NCBI RefSeq assembly: GCF_000745835.1
Contig: NZ_JQKB01000017.1
Span: 1-64,000, forward strand
Direction: 5' to 3'
Source: Belnapia moabensis DSM 16746
Lineage (GTDB): Bacteria; Pseudomonadota; Alphaproteobacteria; Acetobacterales; Acetobacteraceae
DNA: 64,000 nt
Under the pieces are notes generated by a model. That model ran no database searches and was not told where the DNA came from. It worked only from the letters and a program-made list of their open reading frames with translations. Positions 7,747 to 18,084 of this stretch are shown one piece after another (within the stretch, counting starts at the first letter, position 1; each line of letters starts with the position of its first letter). The position numbers and the translations under genes were made by a program.

Positions 7747-8898
7747 TCAATCGCGTGCCGGACCGAATTCCGCATCCCGATGGACATAGACCGAGAGCAG
7801 CAGCCCGAAGCCCAGCATCGTCGTCAGCATGGCCGAGCCACCATGGGAGATGAGCGGCAGCGGCACCCCGCCCACTGGGATCGAGCCCGTCACCATCGCC
7901 ACGTTGACGAAGACATAGAGGAAGAAATTGGTCCCGAGTCCCACCGCGATCAGCCGCCCGAATTGGTGCCGGCAGCGCAGCGCCACGCCGAAGCAGAAAA
8001 CCAGCACCAGCGAGAGCAGGCCGAGCACCGTCAGCGCCCCGACCAGGCCGAATTCCTCGGCGATCATGGTGAAGATGAAGTCGGTCTGCTTCTCGGGGAG
8101 GAAATTGAGGTGCCCCTGCGTCCCCTGCAGGAAGCCCTTGCCCCACAACCCGCCCGAGCCGAGCGCGATCTTCGACTGGATGATGTTGTACCCCGCGCCC
8201 AGCGGGTCGCTCTCCGGGTCGAGGAAGGTGGTGATGCGTGCCCGCTGGTAGTCGTGCAGGTGCTCATAGGCGATGGGTGCCGCCACTGCGACGCCGCCGG
8301 CGGCCAGCGCGAATTTCCACCACCGCGTCCCGGCCGCGAAGAACACCGCCGCCCCCACCATTCCGGTGATGAGCGCCGTCCCCAGGTTCGGCTGCTTCAG
8401 GATCAGCCCGACCGGCAGCAGCACCGCCAGCGCCGGCGGGATGAGGAAGAGCAGGTTGCCCATCCGCTCCCAACTGGCCCGCTGGAACCAGGCGGCGAGG
8501 CCGAGCACCAGCATGATCTTCATCAGCTCCGAGGGCTGGAGCTGCAGGGGCCCGATATCGATCCAGCGCTGCGCCCCCTTCCCCACATTGCCGTGCAGCA
8601 GCACCAGCACCAGCAGCGCGATGCCCGTCGCATAGCCCACCCAGGCCAGCCGGGCGATGAAGCGGATGTCGATCATGGCGATCGAGAGCATCAGCACCAG
8701 GCCGAAGCCGAAGCGCAGTGCATGCTTCGCCGCATAGGGCTCCGCCGACCCGCCGCCCGCCGAATAGAGCGCCACATAGCCGACAGCCGCGATGGCGCAG
8801 AGCAGCAGCACGAAGCTCCAGGGGATCAGCCAAAGCTTCTGCAACAGGCCGAAGCCGCGGTCCCGCGTCAGCAGCCGCCGCTCATAGGTGACGCTCAT
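7747..8898 (-). CDS. rodA: Rod-shape determining glycosyltransferase RodA
   Basis: This 383-residue SEDS-family membrane glycosyltransferase polymerises lipid II glycan strands during elongation and works with PBP2. It has about ten membrane segments. Family motifs seen are GAQRWIDIGPLQLQPSELMK in the first third and the long extracellular segment DPESDPLGAGYNIIQSKIA, followed by GGLWGKGF and TDFIFTMIAEEFG. A final HGGSAMLT segment precedes the last helix. It overlaps mrdA by four bases (ATGA), so it is the last gene of mreB-mreC-mreD-mrdA-rodA. Length is normal for the family. Confidence 0.97.
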   Translation of the reverse strand: MSVTYERRLLTRDRGFGLLQKLWLIPWSFVLLLCAIAAVGYVALYSAGGGSAEPYAAKHALRFGFGLVLMLSIAMIDIRFIARLAWVGYATGIALLVLVLLHGNVGKGAQRWIDIGPLQLQPSELMKIMLVLGLAAWFQRASWERMGNLLFLIPPALAVLLPVGLILKQPNLGTALITGMVGAAVFFAAGTRWWKFALAAGGVAVAAPIAYEHLHDYQRARITTFLDPESDPLGAGYNIIQSKIALGSGGLWGKGFLQGTQGHLNFLPEKQTDFIFTMIAEEFGLVGALTVLGLLSLVLVFCFGVALRCRHQFGRLIAVGLGTNFFLYVFVNVAMVTGSIPVGGVPLPLISHGGSAMLTTMLGFGLLLSVYVHRDAEFGPARD

Positions 8899-10814
8899 CG
8901 CCCCGCCTCGGCCACGCGCTGGCCGGCGGCCGGCCGCAGCCGGTTGAACACCTCCACCATGGCGTCGCGGGCCAGCGGCGCCGCGGCCCCGGCGCCGCTC
9001 ATGCCGTGCTCCACCACCACGCTGACGGCGTAGAGCGGGTTGTCATAAGGAGCGAATGCGACGAAGAGCGCATGCGGCCGCCATTCCCGCGGCTGGTTCT
9101 CCGCCTTGAAGCCGCGCTCCCGCTGCTCCCGGCTGACGCGCCGCACCTGGACGGAGCCGGTCTTCCCCGCCATCACCCCGAGCGCCGCCGGCAGCCGGGC
9201 GCCGAGCGCCGTGCCCCCCGGCTCGTTCACCACCGCCCACATCCCCTCGCGCATGAGCTTCAGGTCCCGCTCCGGGATGCCAAGACTCGGCCAGTCCTCC
9301 GCCTTGGCGCCGCGGCCCGGCTTGCCGCCGACCATCCGCGTCAGATGCGGCTGCACCGCCCGCCCCGTCGCCAGCCGCGCCGTCATCGTGGCGAGTTGCA
9401 GGGGCGTCAGCTGGTAGAAACCCTGTCCGATGCCATGCACGACGGTATCGCCAAGGTTCCACGGCTTGCCCTGCGCCTGGCGCCAGGCCCGCGTCGGCAC
9501 CAGCCCCTTCTTCGTCCCCGGCAGCTCGATATCCAGCTCCGTCCCGAGCCCGAACCGGTTGGCCATGGCGGCGATCCGGTCGATGCCGAGGCGCCTGGCG
9601 ACCTCGTAAAAATAAACATCGCAGGACAGCTTGATAGCGCCCCGCAGGTCGAGCGAGCCATGCCCATGCCGCTGCCAGCAATGGAAGCGCGTATCTCCGA
9701 GGTCCATATGCCCGGGACAGAAGACCCGGTCGCCCGGCGCCACCACCCGCGCCTCCAGCCCGGCCAGCCCCACGATCATCTTGAAGGTGGAGCCCGGCGC
9801 GTAGAGCCCGTTGGTCGCCTTGTTGATCAGCGGCGTCGCCCGGTTCGACGTCCATTGCCGCCATTGCGCGGCGGAGACGCCGGCATTGAACACATTCGGG
9901 TCGAAGGAGGGCTGCGAGGCCATGGCCAGCACCTCGCCGTTCCGCGCATCCATGACGACGACGCTGGTGCCTTCCTCGATCCGGCCGCGCAGCGCCTTCT
10001 GCAACCCGGCATCGACCGAGAGCTGCACATCCTGCCCCGGCACGCCCTCCCGCCGGTCCAGCTCGCGGATCACCCGCCCGACGGCGTTGACCTCCAGCTG
10101 CACCGCCCCCGCCCGCCCGCGCAGCAGCAGGTCGTGATGGCGCTCGATCCCCGCCCGCCCGACACGGATGCCGGGCAGCTCCAGCAGCGGGTCGCCATCC
10201 ATGTCCCGCTCGGCCGGCGGCGCCACATAGCCGACGAGATGCGAGAGATGCTCCCCCTCCGGGTAGAGCCGCGTGGTGCCGACATCGATCAGGATGCCCG
10301 GCAGGTCCGGCGCATTCACCTCGATCCGCGCCATATCCTCCCAGCTGAGGAATTCCCGCACAGCCACCGGCACGAAGCGCCGCCGCCGCCGCAGCTCGCG
10401 CTCGATCCGCGCTCGCTCCTGCTCGGTCAGCGGCACGATGCGGGAGAAGGTGTCGAGCGTCGCCCCCACATCCTGGGTCTGCTCGGCCACCAGCAGGGCC
10501 CGCCAATTGAGCTGATTGCCGGCCACCACCTGCCCGTTGCGGTCGAGGATGCGCCCGCGCGGCGGCGGGATCAGCCGGGCGGAGACGCGGTTCTCCTCGG
10601 CGAGGGTGGCATAGCGCTCGCCCTCTTCCGACTGCAGCCGGTAGAGCCGGCTGCCGAGGAAGCCGAACAGTCCCAGCTGCCCCGCCCCGAGCAGCAGCGC
10701 CCGGCGGGTGAAGACGCCCCGCCGGCGCTCTTCCTCGCGCCGCACGCCCTTGAAGCCGGAGCCGCCCGGCTTGCCGCTGCCGAGCCCCCGCTCCGCCCTG
10801 CGCCAGAGCCTCAC
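8895..10814 (-). CDS. mrdA: Penicillin-binding protein 2
   Basis: This 639-residue class B penicillin-binding protein is the transpeptidase of the elongasome. A single N-terminal membrane anchor lies at about 38-57. The PBP dimer domain spans about 60-255, starting with PPPRGRILDRNGQ. The transpeptidase domain follows: the catalytic Ser342 is in GSTFK, the SxN-type motif is SCD at 397-399 and the KTG motif is at 551-553. It forms the SEDS/bPBP pair with RodA, whose gene it overlaps. The SCD motif with Cys in the middle is normal for PBP2. Confidence 0.97.
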   Translation of the reverse strand: MRLWRRAERGLGSGKPGGSGFKGVRREEERRRGVFTRRALLLGAGQLGLFGFLGSRLYRLQSEEGERYATLAEENRVSARLIPPPRGRILDRNGQVVAGNQLNWRALLVAEQTQDVGATLDTFSRIVPLTEQERARIERELRRRRRFVPVAVREFLSWEDMARIEVNAPDLPGILIDVGTTRLYPEGEHLSHLVGYVAPPAERDMDGDPLLELPGIRVGRAGIERHHDLLLRGRAGAVQLEVNAVGRVIRELDRREGVPGQDVQLSVDAGLQKALRGRIEEGTSVVVMDARNGEVLAMASQPSFDPNVFNAGVSAAQWRQWTSNRATPLINKATNGLYAPGSTFKMIVGLAGLEARVVAPGDRVFCPGHMDLGDTRFHCWQRHGHGSLDLRGAIKLSCDVYFYEVARRLGIDRIAAMANRFGLGTELDIELPGTKKGLVPTRAWRQAQGKPWNLGDTVVHGIGQGFYQLTPLQLATMTARLATGRAVQPHLTRMVGGKPGRGAKAEDWPSLGIPERDLKLMREGMWAVVNEPGGTALGARLPAALGVMAGKTGSVQVRRVSREQRERGFKAENQPREWRPHALFVAFAPYDNPLYAVSVVVEHGMSGAGAAAPLARDAMVEVFNRLRPAAGQRVAEAGR

Positions 10815-10836
10815 GGCGCGCTCTCCGCATACAGAT

Positions 10837-11370
10837 TCACGGCGCGCTCTCCGCGCGACTCATCGCCTCATGGATGCGGCTCATCACCCAGGCGACGCCC
10901 GGATAGAGCCCTGCGCTCATCATCGCCTGGTAGAGCCCTGGCGCCACCGGCACCACGCGCCAGCCCAGCACCACCTGCAACAGCCATTCCAGCGCCGCCG
11001 CCCCCAGCGCCACCCCACAATAAGCCAGCCAAACGGCGAGGAAGGACTGCCTTACCAGGAAGCGCCGCCACCGCGTCACCAGACCCGTCACCACCAGCAG
11101 GGTCAGCACGCCGGAGCCGACCGGGGCGAAGCTGAGCAGGTCGCCGAACAGCCCCAGCCCGAACACCGCCAGCGGCGGCAGGGCGGCCGGGCGAAACACC
11201 GACCAGAAGACGATGCAAGGCAGCGCCACCGCCGGCACCAGGCCCGGCAGCCCCACCGGCACCGCCGCCAGCACCATCAGCAGGGCGGTCAGACCAGTGG
11301 GAAAGGCAGCCCGGGCCACCGCGTCGATCTGGCGCAGCAACCCCATGGCGGGGGCGGGGCGCCCTCTCAT
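10837..11370 (-). CDS. mreD: Rod-shape determining protein MreD
   Basis: This 177-residue integral membrane protein has five to six hydrophobic helices, the usual MreD layout. It contains the family-like segment VFGLGLFGDLLSFAPVGSGVLTLL, where the GDLLS..P.G core is characteristic. It belongs to the elongasome scaffold that links cytoplasmic MreB to MreC and PBP2. The gene lies six bases after mreC and 22 bases before mrdA. The sequence is diverged, as MreD usually is, and the call leans on position as well as on the motif. Confidence 0.9.
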   Translation of the reverse strand: MRGRPAPAMGLLRQIDAVARAAFPTGLTALLMVLAAVPVGLPGLVPAVALPCIVFWSVFRPAALPPLAVFGLGLFGDLLSFAPVGSGVLTLLVVTGLVTRWRRFLVRQSFLAVWLAYCGVALGAAALEWLLQVVLGWRVVPVAPGLYQAMMSAGLYPGVAWVMSRIHEAMSRAESAP

Positions 11371-11376
11371 GGCGCG

Positions 11377-12240
11377 CTACCGCCTGGGCCGCGGCTCGGG
11401 CCGCGCCACCGCTTCTGGCGGCAGGATGCCGCCCAGCCCGTAATCGAAGAGCCGCACCACATCCAAGCGGTCCAGCCGGGCGAAGAGCTCTACCTCCGGC
11501 GCCCCGCCCTCGCTGCGGCGGACGATGCCGACCGGCAGCCCGGCCGGGAAAGCCCCCGCCTCCGCGCTGGTGACGACCCGCTCGCCCTCCTCCGGCGCCG
11601 AGCCTTCCGGCCAATGCTGCAACCGCGGCCGGGCGCCATTGGTGCCGACCATCATCGCCCGCGCCCGGCTGCCCTCCAGCACCACCGGGATGCGGCTGTT
11701 CATGTCGGTCGCCAGCAGGACGCGCGCGGAGCGCAGCCCCACCTCGGTCACCCGCCCGACCAGCCCGCGCTCGTCGAGGGCGATCTGCCCCTTCCGCACG
11801 CCATGATTGGGCCCGATGCCAAGTAGCACGGCGCGGGCATAGATCCCGCCGCCATCGGCTACGACCCGCACGGTCTGGAAGGCCGGCGCCGCCTCGGGCA
11901 CGAAATGCAGCTGCCGTTGAAACACCGCATTCTCGGCCTCGAGCGCCAGCGCCGCGGCCTGCCAACGCCGCAGCCGCTCATTCTCCTCGCGCAGCCGGGC
12001 ATTCTCCGCCCGCAGCTTGAGCAGGGATTCCCCTTCCTGCACCGCCTCCCGCACCGTGGCCACCGGCTGCTGCAAAGCCGCCCAGATCGGGGCGAAGGCA
12101 TCGGTCAGCGCCATCCGCGCCCGCTCCGCCAGCAGCGCATCCGCCTTGCCCAGCAGCATGGTGCCGAAGGCGAGCGCGATCAGCACGGGCAGGGACAAGC
12201 GGGACAGGGCCTGCCGAAGCGGAATGCTGAGCCGGATCAC
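11377..12240 (-). CDS. mreC: Rod-shape determining protein MreC
   Basis: This 287-residue periplasmic elongasome scaffold has one N-terminal membrane helix (about 16-33). A coiled coil at about 60-105 follows (LLKLRAENARLREENERLR), then the two-barrel MreC domain, recognisable from the TVRVVADGGGIYARAVLLGIGPNHGVRKG segment and DERGLVGRV. It binds PBP2 and regulates its activity. The gene stands between mreB and mreD in the standard order. Length and domain order are typical. Confidence 0.95.
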   Translation of the reverse strand: MIRLSIPLRQALSRLSLPVLIALAFGTMLLGKADALLAERARMALTDAFAPIWAALQQPVATVREAVQEGESLLKLRAENARLREENERLRRWQAAALALEAENAVFQRQLHFVPEAAPAFQTVRVVADGGGIYARAVLLGIGPNHGVRKGQIALDERGLVGRVTEVGLRSARVLLATDMNSRIPVVLEGSRARAMMVGTNGARPRLQHWPEGSAPEEGERVVTSAEAGAFPAGLPVGIVRRSEGGAPEVELFARLDRLDVVRLFDYGLGGILPPEAVARPEPRPRR

Positions 12241-12296
12241 GCCGCCTCCTCGATCCCTGGGGTTGAACCTGCCTACTCGCGAAAACTAGTTGGCCC

Positions 12297-13442
<1,146 letters not shown>

Positions 13443-13569
13443 TTAACCTCCTGAAGCCCGCCGCTCAAGCCTCCTCTCCTCGTGACCTCCCAACCCTGGG
13501 ATGCGCCCAGACCGCAACCCAAGCGGAACGTCAGGCGTTGTGGCGCCGGAAGCACGGGAGACCCAAACC

Positions 13570-13806
13570 ATGCGCAAAGCAACGATCGCTCTTCTGGCCA
13601 CCCTCGCCCTTGGCGCCTGCGGCTACCGCACGGGCGACCGGGCGGTTTCCGGCGGCCTGCTGGGCGCGGGCGCGGGCGCGGGCGTCGCGGCTCTGACGGG
13701 CGGCAGCGTCGGCACCGGCGCCCTGGTCGGCGGCGGCGTCGGCGCGGCGGGCGGCGCGCTCACCAGCGGGCGCAACGTGAATCTCGGCCGGCCGGCCTGG
13801 CGCTGA
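13570..13806 (+). CDS. Glycine-zipper lipoprotein
   Basis: This 78-residue protein has a signal peptide with lipobox Leu-Gly-Ala-Cys (about residues 14-17). The rest is nearly all Gly/Ala/Val/Thr with GxxxG spacing, typical of small glycine-zipper outer-membrane lipoproteins. The ATG at 13570 is preferred because a longer in-frame start at 13501 would bury the signal peptide. It is a monocistronic gene between the divergent mreB operon and the convergent ABC transporter. Such proteins are often stress- or envelope-related, but no function can be assigned. Confidence 0.7.
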   Translation: MRKATIALLATLALGACGYRTGDRAVSGGLLGAGAGAGVAALTGGSVGTGALVGGGVGAAGGALTSGRNVNLGRPAWR

Positions 13807-13815
13807 TCCGCCACC

Positions 13816-13839
13816 GCCCCGGGTGAATCCGCCCGGGGC
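13816..13839 (+). terminator. Hairpin after the glycine-zipper gene
   Basis: Eight-base arms GCCCCGGG and CCCGGGGC enclose an eight-base loop, ten bases after the stop codon. No T-run follows on the plus strand, so this is a weak terminator call. Confidence 0.45.
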
Positions 13840-13926
13840 GCCAACCGCGGCCTCGATCAAGGCTCAAGGCGCCCGGGGGCCTCGCTCTCGGGCGTCAGCA
13901 TTTTGGGCGGGCCTCGGGCCCAAGCC

Positions 13927-15765
13927 TCAATCCGCTTCTCCCCTCTGGGCGGCCTTGCGGCGGAACAGCCGGCGAATCGGGTTGCGCTGCCGCCTCTGCC
14001 GCTGCGGCCGGCGTCGGCCCAGCCGGGCTCCCTCGGCCCCGGGGACCAGCTTCAGCGTCCGGTCGTGATAGGCGTCGAGCCCTGGCCGATGCCCGATCGA
14101 GACCAGCGCGCACCCCGCCAGCTCCTCCCCGAACAGCCGCATCATGCTGTCCTGGTTCGCCTCGTCGAGCGCCGCCGTCGCCTCATCCATGAAGACCCAG
14201 CCCGGCCGGTGCAGCAGCAGCCGGGCGAAGGCCAGGCGCTGCTGCTCGCCCAGCGAGAGGATGCGGTCCCACCGCTCCTCCTCCTCCAGCCGCGGCACCA
14301 GCCCCTCCAGCCCGCACCGTTCCAGCGCCGCCTGCACCGCCTCGGCCGGGAATTCCTCAGCCGAAGCCGGATAGGCCAAGGCCGCATGCAGCGTGCCGAG
14401 CGGCAGATAGGGCCGCTGCGGCATGAACATCATCGTCGCCCGGCGGGGAATCCGGATCGTCCCCGATCCCCAGGGCCATAGCCCGGCGATCGCCCGGAAC
14501 AGGGTCGACTTCCCGCTACCGCTCTCGCCGAGGATCAGCACCTTCTCGCCCGGCGCGATCTCGGCATTCGCCTCCTCGATCACCAGCGCCCCGTCGGACT
14601 GGGCGATCTGCAGGTCGCGGAAGGCCAACACCTCGCGCCCATCCTCCCCCGGCCCCTCCTCGATCTCGATGACGGTGTCCGACTCGCTGACATCGGCCCC
14701 GTCCAGCGTCTCCTCCAGCTCCACCACCCGCGCCACATGGCTGCGCCAGTCGGCGAGGCGGGGGAAGTTGTCGACGAACCAGTTGAGGCTGGTCGTCACC
14801 TGCCCGAAGGCGGAGGAGATCTGCATCAGCACACCGAGCGTGATGGCGCCGGCGAAATACCGCGGGCTGGCGACCAGCACGGGGAAGACCGTCAGCAGCA
14901 TCCCATAGGCCGAGGTCAGCCACATCAGCCGCCGCTCGCTCCGCATCAGGTCGAGCATGGACTGCGCCACCTGGCCGAAGGCGCGCATCAGCCCCCGCTC
15001 CTCATCCGCCTCGCCGCCGATCAGCGCGATGCCCTCGCTGCTCTCGCGCAGCCGCACCAGGGCGAAGCGATGGTCGCTTTCCGCCTCGTTACGCCGGATA
15101 TTGGCCGCGACCATGGGCCGCCCGATGAACCATGTCAGGGCCGAGCCGACACCCGCATAGAGCAGCGCCGCGAAGACCATGTAGCCCGGGATCTCGAACT
15201 CGCTGCCGCCGAGCGCGACATGCAGCGGCCCCGACAAGGTCCACAATATGCCGACGAAGGAGACCAGCATCAGCACCGAGCTGACCAGCCCGACGGCCAT
15301 GTCCACCGCGATCGCCGTCGCCCAGCGCGTATTCTCGCTGATCCGTTGGTCCGGATTGTCCGCCGCATCGGGCAGGAAGTTGATGCGGTAGTGCCGCCCG
15401 CCCTCGAGCCAGCGGTGCTGCAGGCGCTTCACCAGCCATTCCCGCCAATGGAGCTGCAGCATCTGCCGCATGTAGAGCTGGAAGACCGCCGTCACCATGC
15501 TGCCGATGGTGAGCGCCATGAACAGCCAGAGCTGGCCGAAGAAGGCGTCGCGGTCGCGCGATTCGAGGGCGTTGAAGAAGTCACGGTTCCAGATGTTGAA
15601 CCGCACCTGCACGCCGATCTGCAGCAGCGTCAGCCCCAGCACGCCGGCGGTCAGCCACCAGGCTCGCCGCCGCTCCTCGCCCCGGAAATACTGGCCGACG
15701 AGCCGCCAGAAGCCGGCCATGAAGCCGGGCGCCGCATCATCCCCCACGCTGTCGCCCCCAGCCAT
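13927..15765 (-). CDS. SbmA/YddA-type ABC transporter (fused permease-ATPase)
   Basis: This 612-residue protein fuses a membrane domain (about 20-330, six helices) to an ATPase domain (about 385-575). The membrane half resembles the SbmA/BacA and human ABCD family: RFNIWNRDFFNALESRD, WREWLVKRLQHRWLEGG and NPDQRISEN. The ATPase shows Walker A GESGSGKS, the signature as LSLGEQQRLAFAR (LSLGE instead of LSGGQ, normal in this subfamily), Walker B WVFMDEATAALDE and a GHR switch. The C-terminus is Arg-rich. E. coli YddA homologues are of unknown substrate; relatives import peptides or very-long-chain acids. It starts two bases after the stop of an exported protein gene, so they share a transcript. 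Confidence 0.88.
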   Translation of the reverse strand: MAGGDSVGDDAAPGFMAGFWRLVGQYFRGEERRRAWWLTAGVLGLTLLQIGVQVRFNIWNRDFFNALESRDRDAFFGQLWLFMALTIGSMVTAVFQLYMRQMLQLHWREWLVKRLQHRWLEGGRHYRINFLPDAADNPDQRISENTRWATAIAVDMAVGLVSSVLMLVSFVGILWTLSGPLHVALGGSEFEIPGYMVFAALLYAGVGSALTWFIGRPMVAANIRRNEAESDHRFALVRLRESSEGIALIGGEADEERGLMRAFGQVAQSMLDLMRSERRLMWLTSAYGMLLTVFPVLVASPRYFAGAITLGVLMQISSAFGQVTTSLNWFVDNFPRLADWRSHVARVVELEETLDGADVSESDTVIEIEEGPGEDGREVLAFRDLQIAQSDGALVIEEANAEIAPGEKVLILGESGSGKSTLFRAIAGLWPWGSGTIRIPRRATMMFMPQRPYLPLGTLHAALAYPASAEEFPAEAVQAALERCGLEGLVPRLEEEERWDRILSLGEQQRLAFARLLLHRPGWVFMDEATAALDEANQDSMMRLFGEELAGCALVSIGHRPGLDAYHDRTLKLVPGAEGARLGRRRPQRQRRQRNPIRRLFRRKAAQRGEAD

Positions 15766-15767
15766 GG

Positions 15768-16439
15768 TCAGCGCGACGGCCCGGCCAGGGGCCGCAACGC
15801 ATCAAGCGCCGAGCCGAGCTGCTCGGCGAGCAGCGCGCGGCCATCCGGCCCTTCCCGTCCGGGCCCGGCAGCCGCCAGCGCCTGTCCCGGCCTCAACAAT
15901 TCCTGCGAAGCTTCGATCGCCGCCGCCGGCACCAGCACGACGCCGCCATCCTCGAGGATGGCGCCCGCCACCTCACCTTGCGGCGTGTAGTAGGGCTGCT
16001 TGACCGTGCCGGAGAGCCGGAGCGCCGCACTGCCCTCCTGCGGCACCCGTCCGCCGAGCCGCCAGTAGAAGCGGTCCACCACCACGGGCGTCGCATCCGA
16101 GCTCGGCGCGAAGGCGAGCATGGTGATGACCGGCGCCCGCCGCGCCCGGATGCCCCAGATAATGACGGATTTGCCGGTGGGCGCATCGCGCCGCACCGCA
16201 TCCGCCACATCGGGCGGGAAGACCACCTGCGGGCCTTCCTTGAAGATCAGCCCATCCACCTCGCCGCGCGGATTGGGCAGGTACCGCTCGACGGTGCCGG
16301 TGAAGGAGGGAAGCTGCGTCGGGTCGAACCAGAGGTCCGGCTCGCTCCGCCGCCCCGCCGCGGTCTGCGCCCGCGCGCCGCCGCCGGCAGAGGCGGCGAC
16401 GGCCAGGACCGCGAGCAGGCCGCGCCGCCCGTGCCTCAT
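15768..16439 (-). CDS. Exported two-repeat hypothetical protein
   Basis: This 223-residue protein has an N-terminal signal peptide ([20 protein letters not shown], cleaved near 24). The mature part holds two related segments of about 50 residues. The first (about 45-95) reads [21 protein letters not shown] and the second (about 140-190) [21 protein letters not shown], each followed by a PxxVxxA-type helix. The pattern resembles small OB-fold modules. Its ATG overlaps the stop of the DUF1328 peptide (ATGA), and its stop is two bases from the ABC transporter. I do not recognise a named family. A periplasmic accessory role to the transporter is inference from gene order. Confidence 0.65.
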   Translation of the reverse strand: MRHGRRGLLAVLAVAASAGGGARAQTAAGRRSEPDLWFDPTQLPSFTGTVERYLPNPRGEVDGLIFKEGPQVVFPPDVADAVRRDAPTGKSVIIWGIRARRAPVITMLAFAPSSDATPVVVDRFYWRLGGRVPQEGSAALRLSGTVKQPYYTPQGEVAGAILEDGGVVLVPAAAIEASQELLRPGQALAAAGPGREGPDGRALLAEQLGSALDALRPLAGPSR

Positions 16440-16600
16440 GCGCCGCGGACGACTCCAAAGATCAGGGAGACGAGGAACAGCACGATGAAGATGGTGAAGA
16501 GGATCTTGGCGATGCCGGCGGAGGCCGAGGCGATGCCACCGAAACCGAACAGCCCGGCGACCAGGGCGACGACGAGAAAGATCAGCGTCCAGTAGAGCAT
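16436..16600 (-). CDS. DUF1328 small membrane protein (YtjA-like)
   Basis: This 54-residue peptide starts at the ATG at 16600 behind GGAGG. It has two hydrophobic helices separated by a Gly-rich turn ([17 protein letters not shown]) and ends VVRGA. The pattern is that of the DUF1328 family (E. coli YtjA), a small inner-membrane protein frequently induced in general stress. Its stop overlaps the start of the exported protein (ATGA), so it heads the transcript that continues into the ABC transporter. Function is unknown. Confidence 0.85.
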   Translation of the reverse strand: MLYWTLIFLVVALVAGLFGFGGIASASAGIAKILFTIFIVLFLVSLIFGVVRGA

Positions 16601-16627
16601 GGCATCCTCCGCAGGGTATGCCGCAGA

Positions 16628-16652
16628 AACGTCGGCATCCCTATTCGGTTGC
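16628..16652 (-). promoter_or_regulatory. Possible EcfG-type promoter of the DUF1328 transcript
   Basis: On the minus strand GCAAC-N16-CGTT lies about 28-52 bases upstream of the DUF1328 ATG. The alphaproteobacterial general-stress consensus is GGAAC-N16/17-CGTT, so one base differs in the -35 box. The location fits, because the phyR/ecfG locus is adjacent, but a single short match in high-GC DNA is weak evidence. Confidence 0.35.
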
Positions 16653-16677
16653 CTATGCTTAACGAGCCCGTGTCACA

Positions 16678-17424
16678 TCAAACCGGCCGCACGCCCCGCG
16701 TCACGGCCTGATAGGTGGCGACGGCCAGCGTCGTCGGATCGAAGGGTTTGGTGATGACGAAAGCCGGCTCCACCGCCTCGCCGGTCAGCAACCGCTCGGG
16801 GTAGGCGGTGACGAAGATCACCGGCGCCGTCAGGTCGCGCAGGATGCGCGCGACCGCGCTTGCCCCGTCGCCGCCGGCCCCAAGGTTGATGTCGGCCAGC
16901 ACCAGCCCCGGCCGCTCCGCCCGGGCGATCTCCACCGCCTCGGTCTCCGTCGCGGCAATGCCGACGACGCTGTGGCCGCAGCGCTCCACCAACTCCTGGA
17001 TGTCCAGGGCGATGATCGGCTCATCCTCGATGATGAGCACGCGGGCGGTGACGCCGGTGCGCAACCCGTCGCGGGCGATGCGCAGCTCCGCCTCCGCCTC
17101 GGCCGCGGAGATTCGGCAGGCGGCCGCCGCCGCGGTCAGCGGCTGCTCCTCCAACGCGGTCAGCAGCAGCAGCATGCGTTGCTGCAAGGTCAGCCCCGCC
17201 GGATCGGTGTGCGGCCCGGTACTCGCGGCGCGCACCGCATCGCCGACCGCGCCGTACAATATCGCACGCGGCGTCGTATCCTCGGGGAATTGCTGCGCCA
17301 TCACCTGCCGCAGCGCATCCGCCACCATGGCGTCGCCCTGGGCCTGGGTTCCGGTCAGCGCGCGGGCATAGCGGCGCGCATAGGGCAGCGCCCTGATCAT
17401 CCCCGCCCGGTCGATGGCGCTCAT
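16678..17424 (-). CDS. phyR: General stress response regulator PhyR
   Basis: PhyR is the anti-anti-sigma factor of the alphaproteobacterial general stress response. Residues 1-120 form the sigma-like domain (MIRALPYARRYARALTGTQ) that captures NepR when the receiver is phosphorylated. Residues 127-245 form the receiver, with acidic Glu133-Asp134, phospho-acceptor Asp178 in LVLADINLG, Thr207 and Lys226. The ATG at 17424 is chosen because known PhyR proteins start close to this motif; an in-frame GTG at 17442 adds six residues. It is transcribed away from two EcfG-type sigma genes and nepR. No PhyK-type histidine kinase is in the window. Confidence 0.95.
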   Translation of the reverse strand: MSAIDRAGMIRALPYARRYARALTGTQAQGDAMVADALRQVMAQQFPEDTTPRAILYGAVGDAVRAASTGPHTDPAGLTLQQRMLLLLTALEEQPLTAAAAACRISAAEAEAELRIARDGLRTGVTARVLIIEDEPIIALDIQELVERCGHSVVGIAATETEAVEIARAERPGLVLADINLGAGGDGASAVARILRDLTAPVIFVTAYPERLLTGEAVEPAFVITKPFDPTTLAVATYQAVTRGVRPV

Positions 17425-17493
17425 GCCTTTCTCATCCTGCACAGGCGATGGATATCCTTATCGCACCCCTACGGCGGTGATATTGAGCATGTC

Positions 17494-18012
17494 GTGACCG
17501 AACAAGCCATGGATCGCGGGTTGCGCACGGCGCTCGCGCAATTGTTGCCCGAACTCCGGGCTTTCGCCCGGTACCTCTCGGGCTCCCGCACCGAGGCAGA
17601 CGATCTCGTGCAGGAAGCGGTGCTGCGCACCCTACGCTCGCTCGATGGCAAGTCGGAGGGTGTGGACCTCCGTGCCTGGTGCCTCGCCGTCATCCGCAAC
17701 ACCTTCCACGAGCAACTCCGATCGCGCCGCCGCGAACGCCGCCTCGCCGAAACCATGCCGGATGAAGACCAAGGCGCCCCCGCCGAGCAGGAAGTCCCCA
17801 GTCGCATGCGCGACCTGACGCGAGCGCTGCGCGAGCTGCCGCCGCTGCTGCGCGAGGCGGTGATCCTGGTAGGGGCCCAAGGCCTGTCGCACCAGGAAGC
17901 CGCCGAGATCTGCGCCGTGCCGCTCGGCACCATGAAGGCCCGCGTCTCCCGCGCCCGCCGGTTGCTCGCCGCCGCGCTCGAAAAGCAACCTCCCGATCCT
18001 GTGACGCTCTGA
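17494..18012 (+). CDS. EcfG-type ECF sigma factor (first copy)
   Basis: This 172-residue ECF sigma factor has region 2 at about 15-80 (YLSGSRTEADDLVQEAVLRTL) and region 4 at about 105-160 (REAVILVGAQGLSHQEAAEIC then GTMKARVSRARRLL). The LVGAQG..xxEAAEIC pattern is diagnostic of the EcfG group (ECF15) that NepR inhibits. The GTG start at 17494 is tentative. An ATG at 17509 is also possible, and neither has a good ribosome-binding site. It is divergent from phyR with only about 70 bases between them and is followed by a second EcfG-like gene. Confidence 0.85.
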   Translation: MTEQAMDRGLRTALAQLLPELRAFARYLSGSRTEADDLVQEAVLRTLRSLDGKSEGVDLRAWCLAVIRNTFHEQLRSRRRERRLAETMPDEDQGAPAEQEVPSRMRDLTRALRELPPLLREAVILVGAQGLSHQEAAEICAVPLGTMKARVSRARRLLAAALEKQPPDPVTL

Positions 18013-18084
18013 CGCGCGCGTGATGCATCCATCCGCTCCTGCCGGTCACTCCTCATCAGACGAAGCAAGAGGGACCGGACGACT

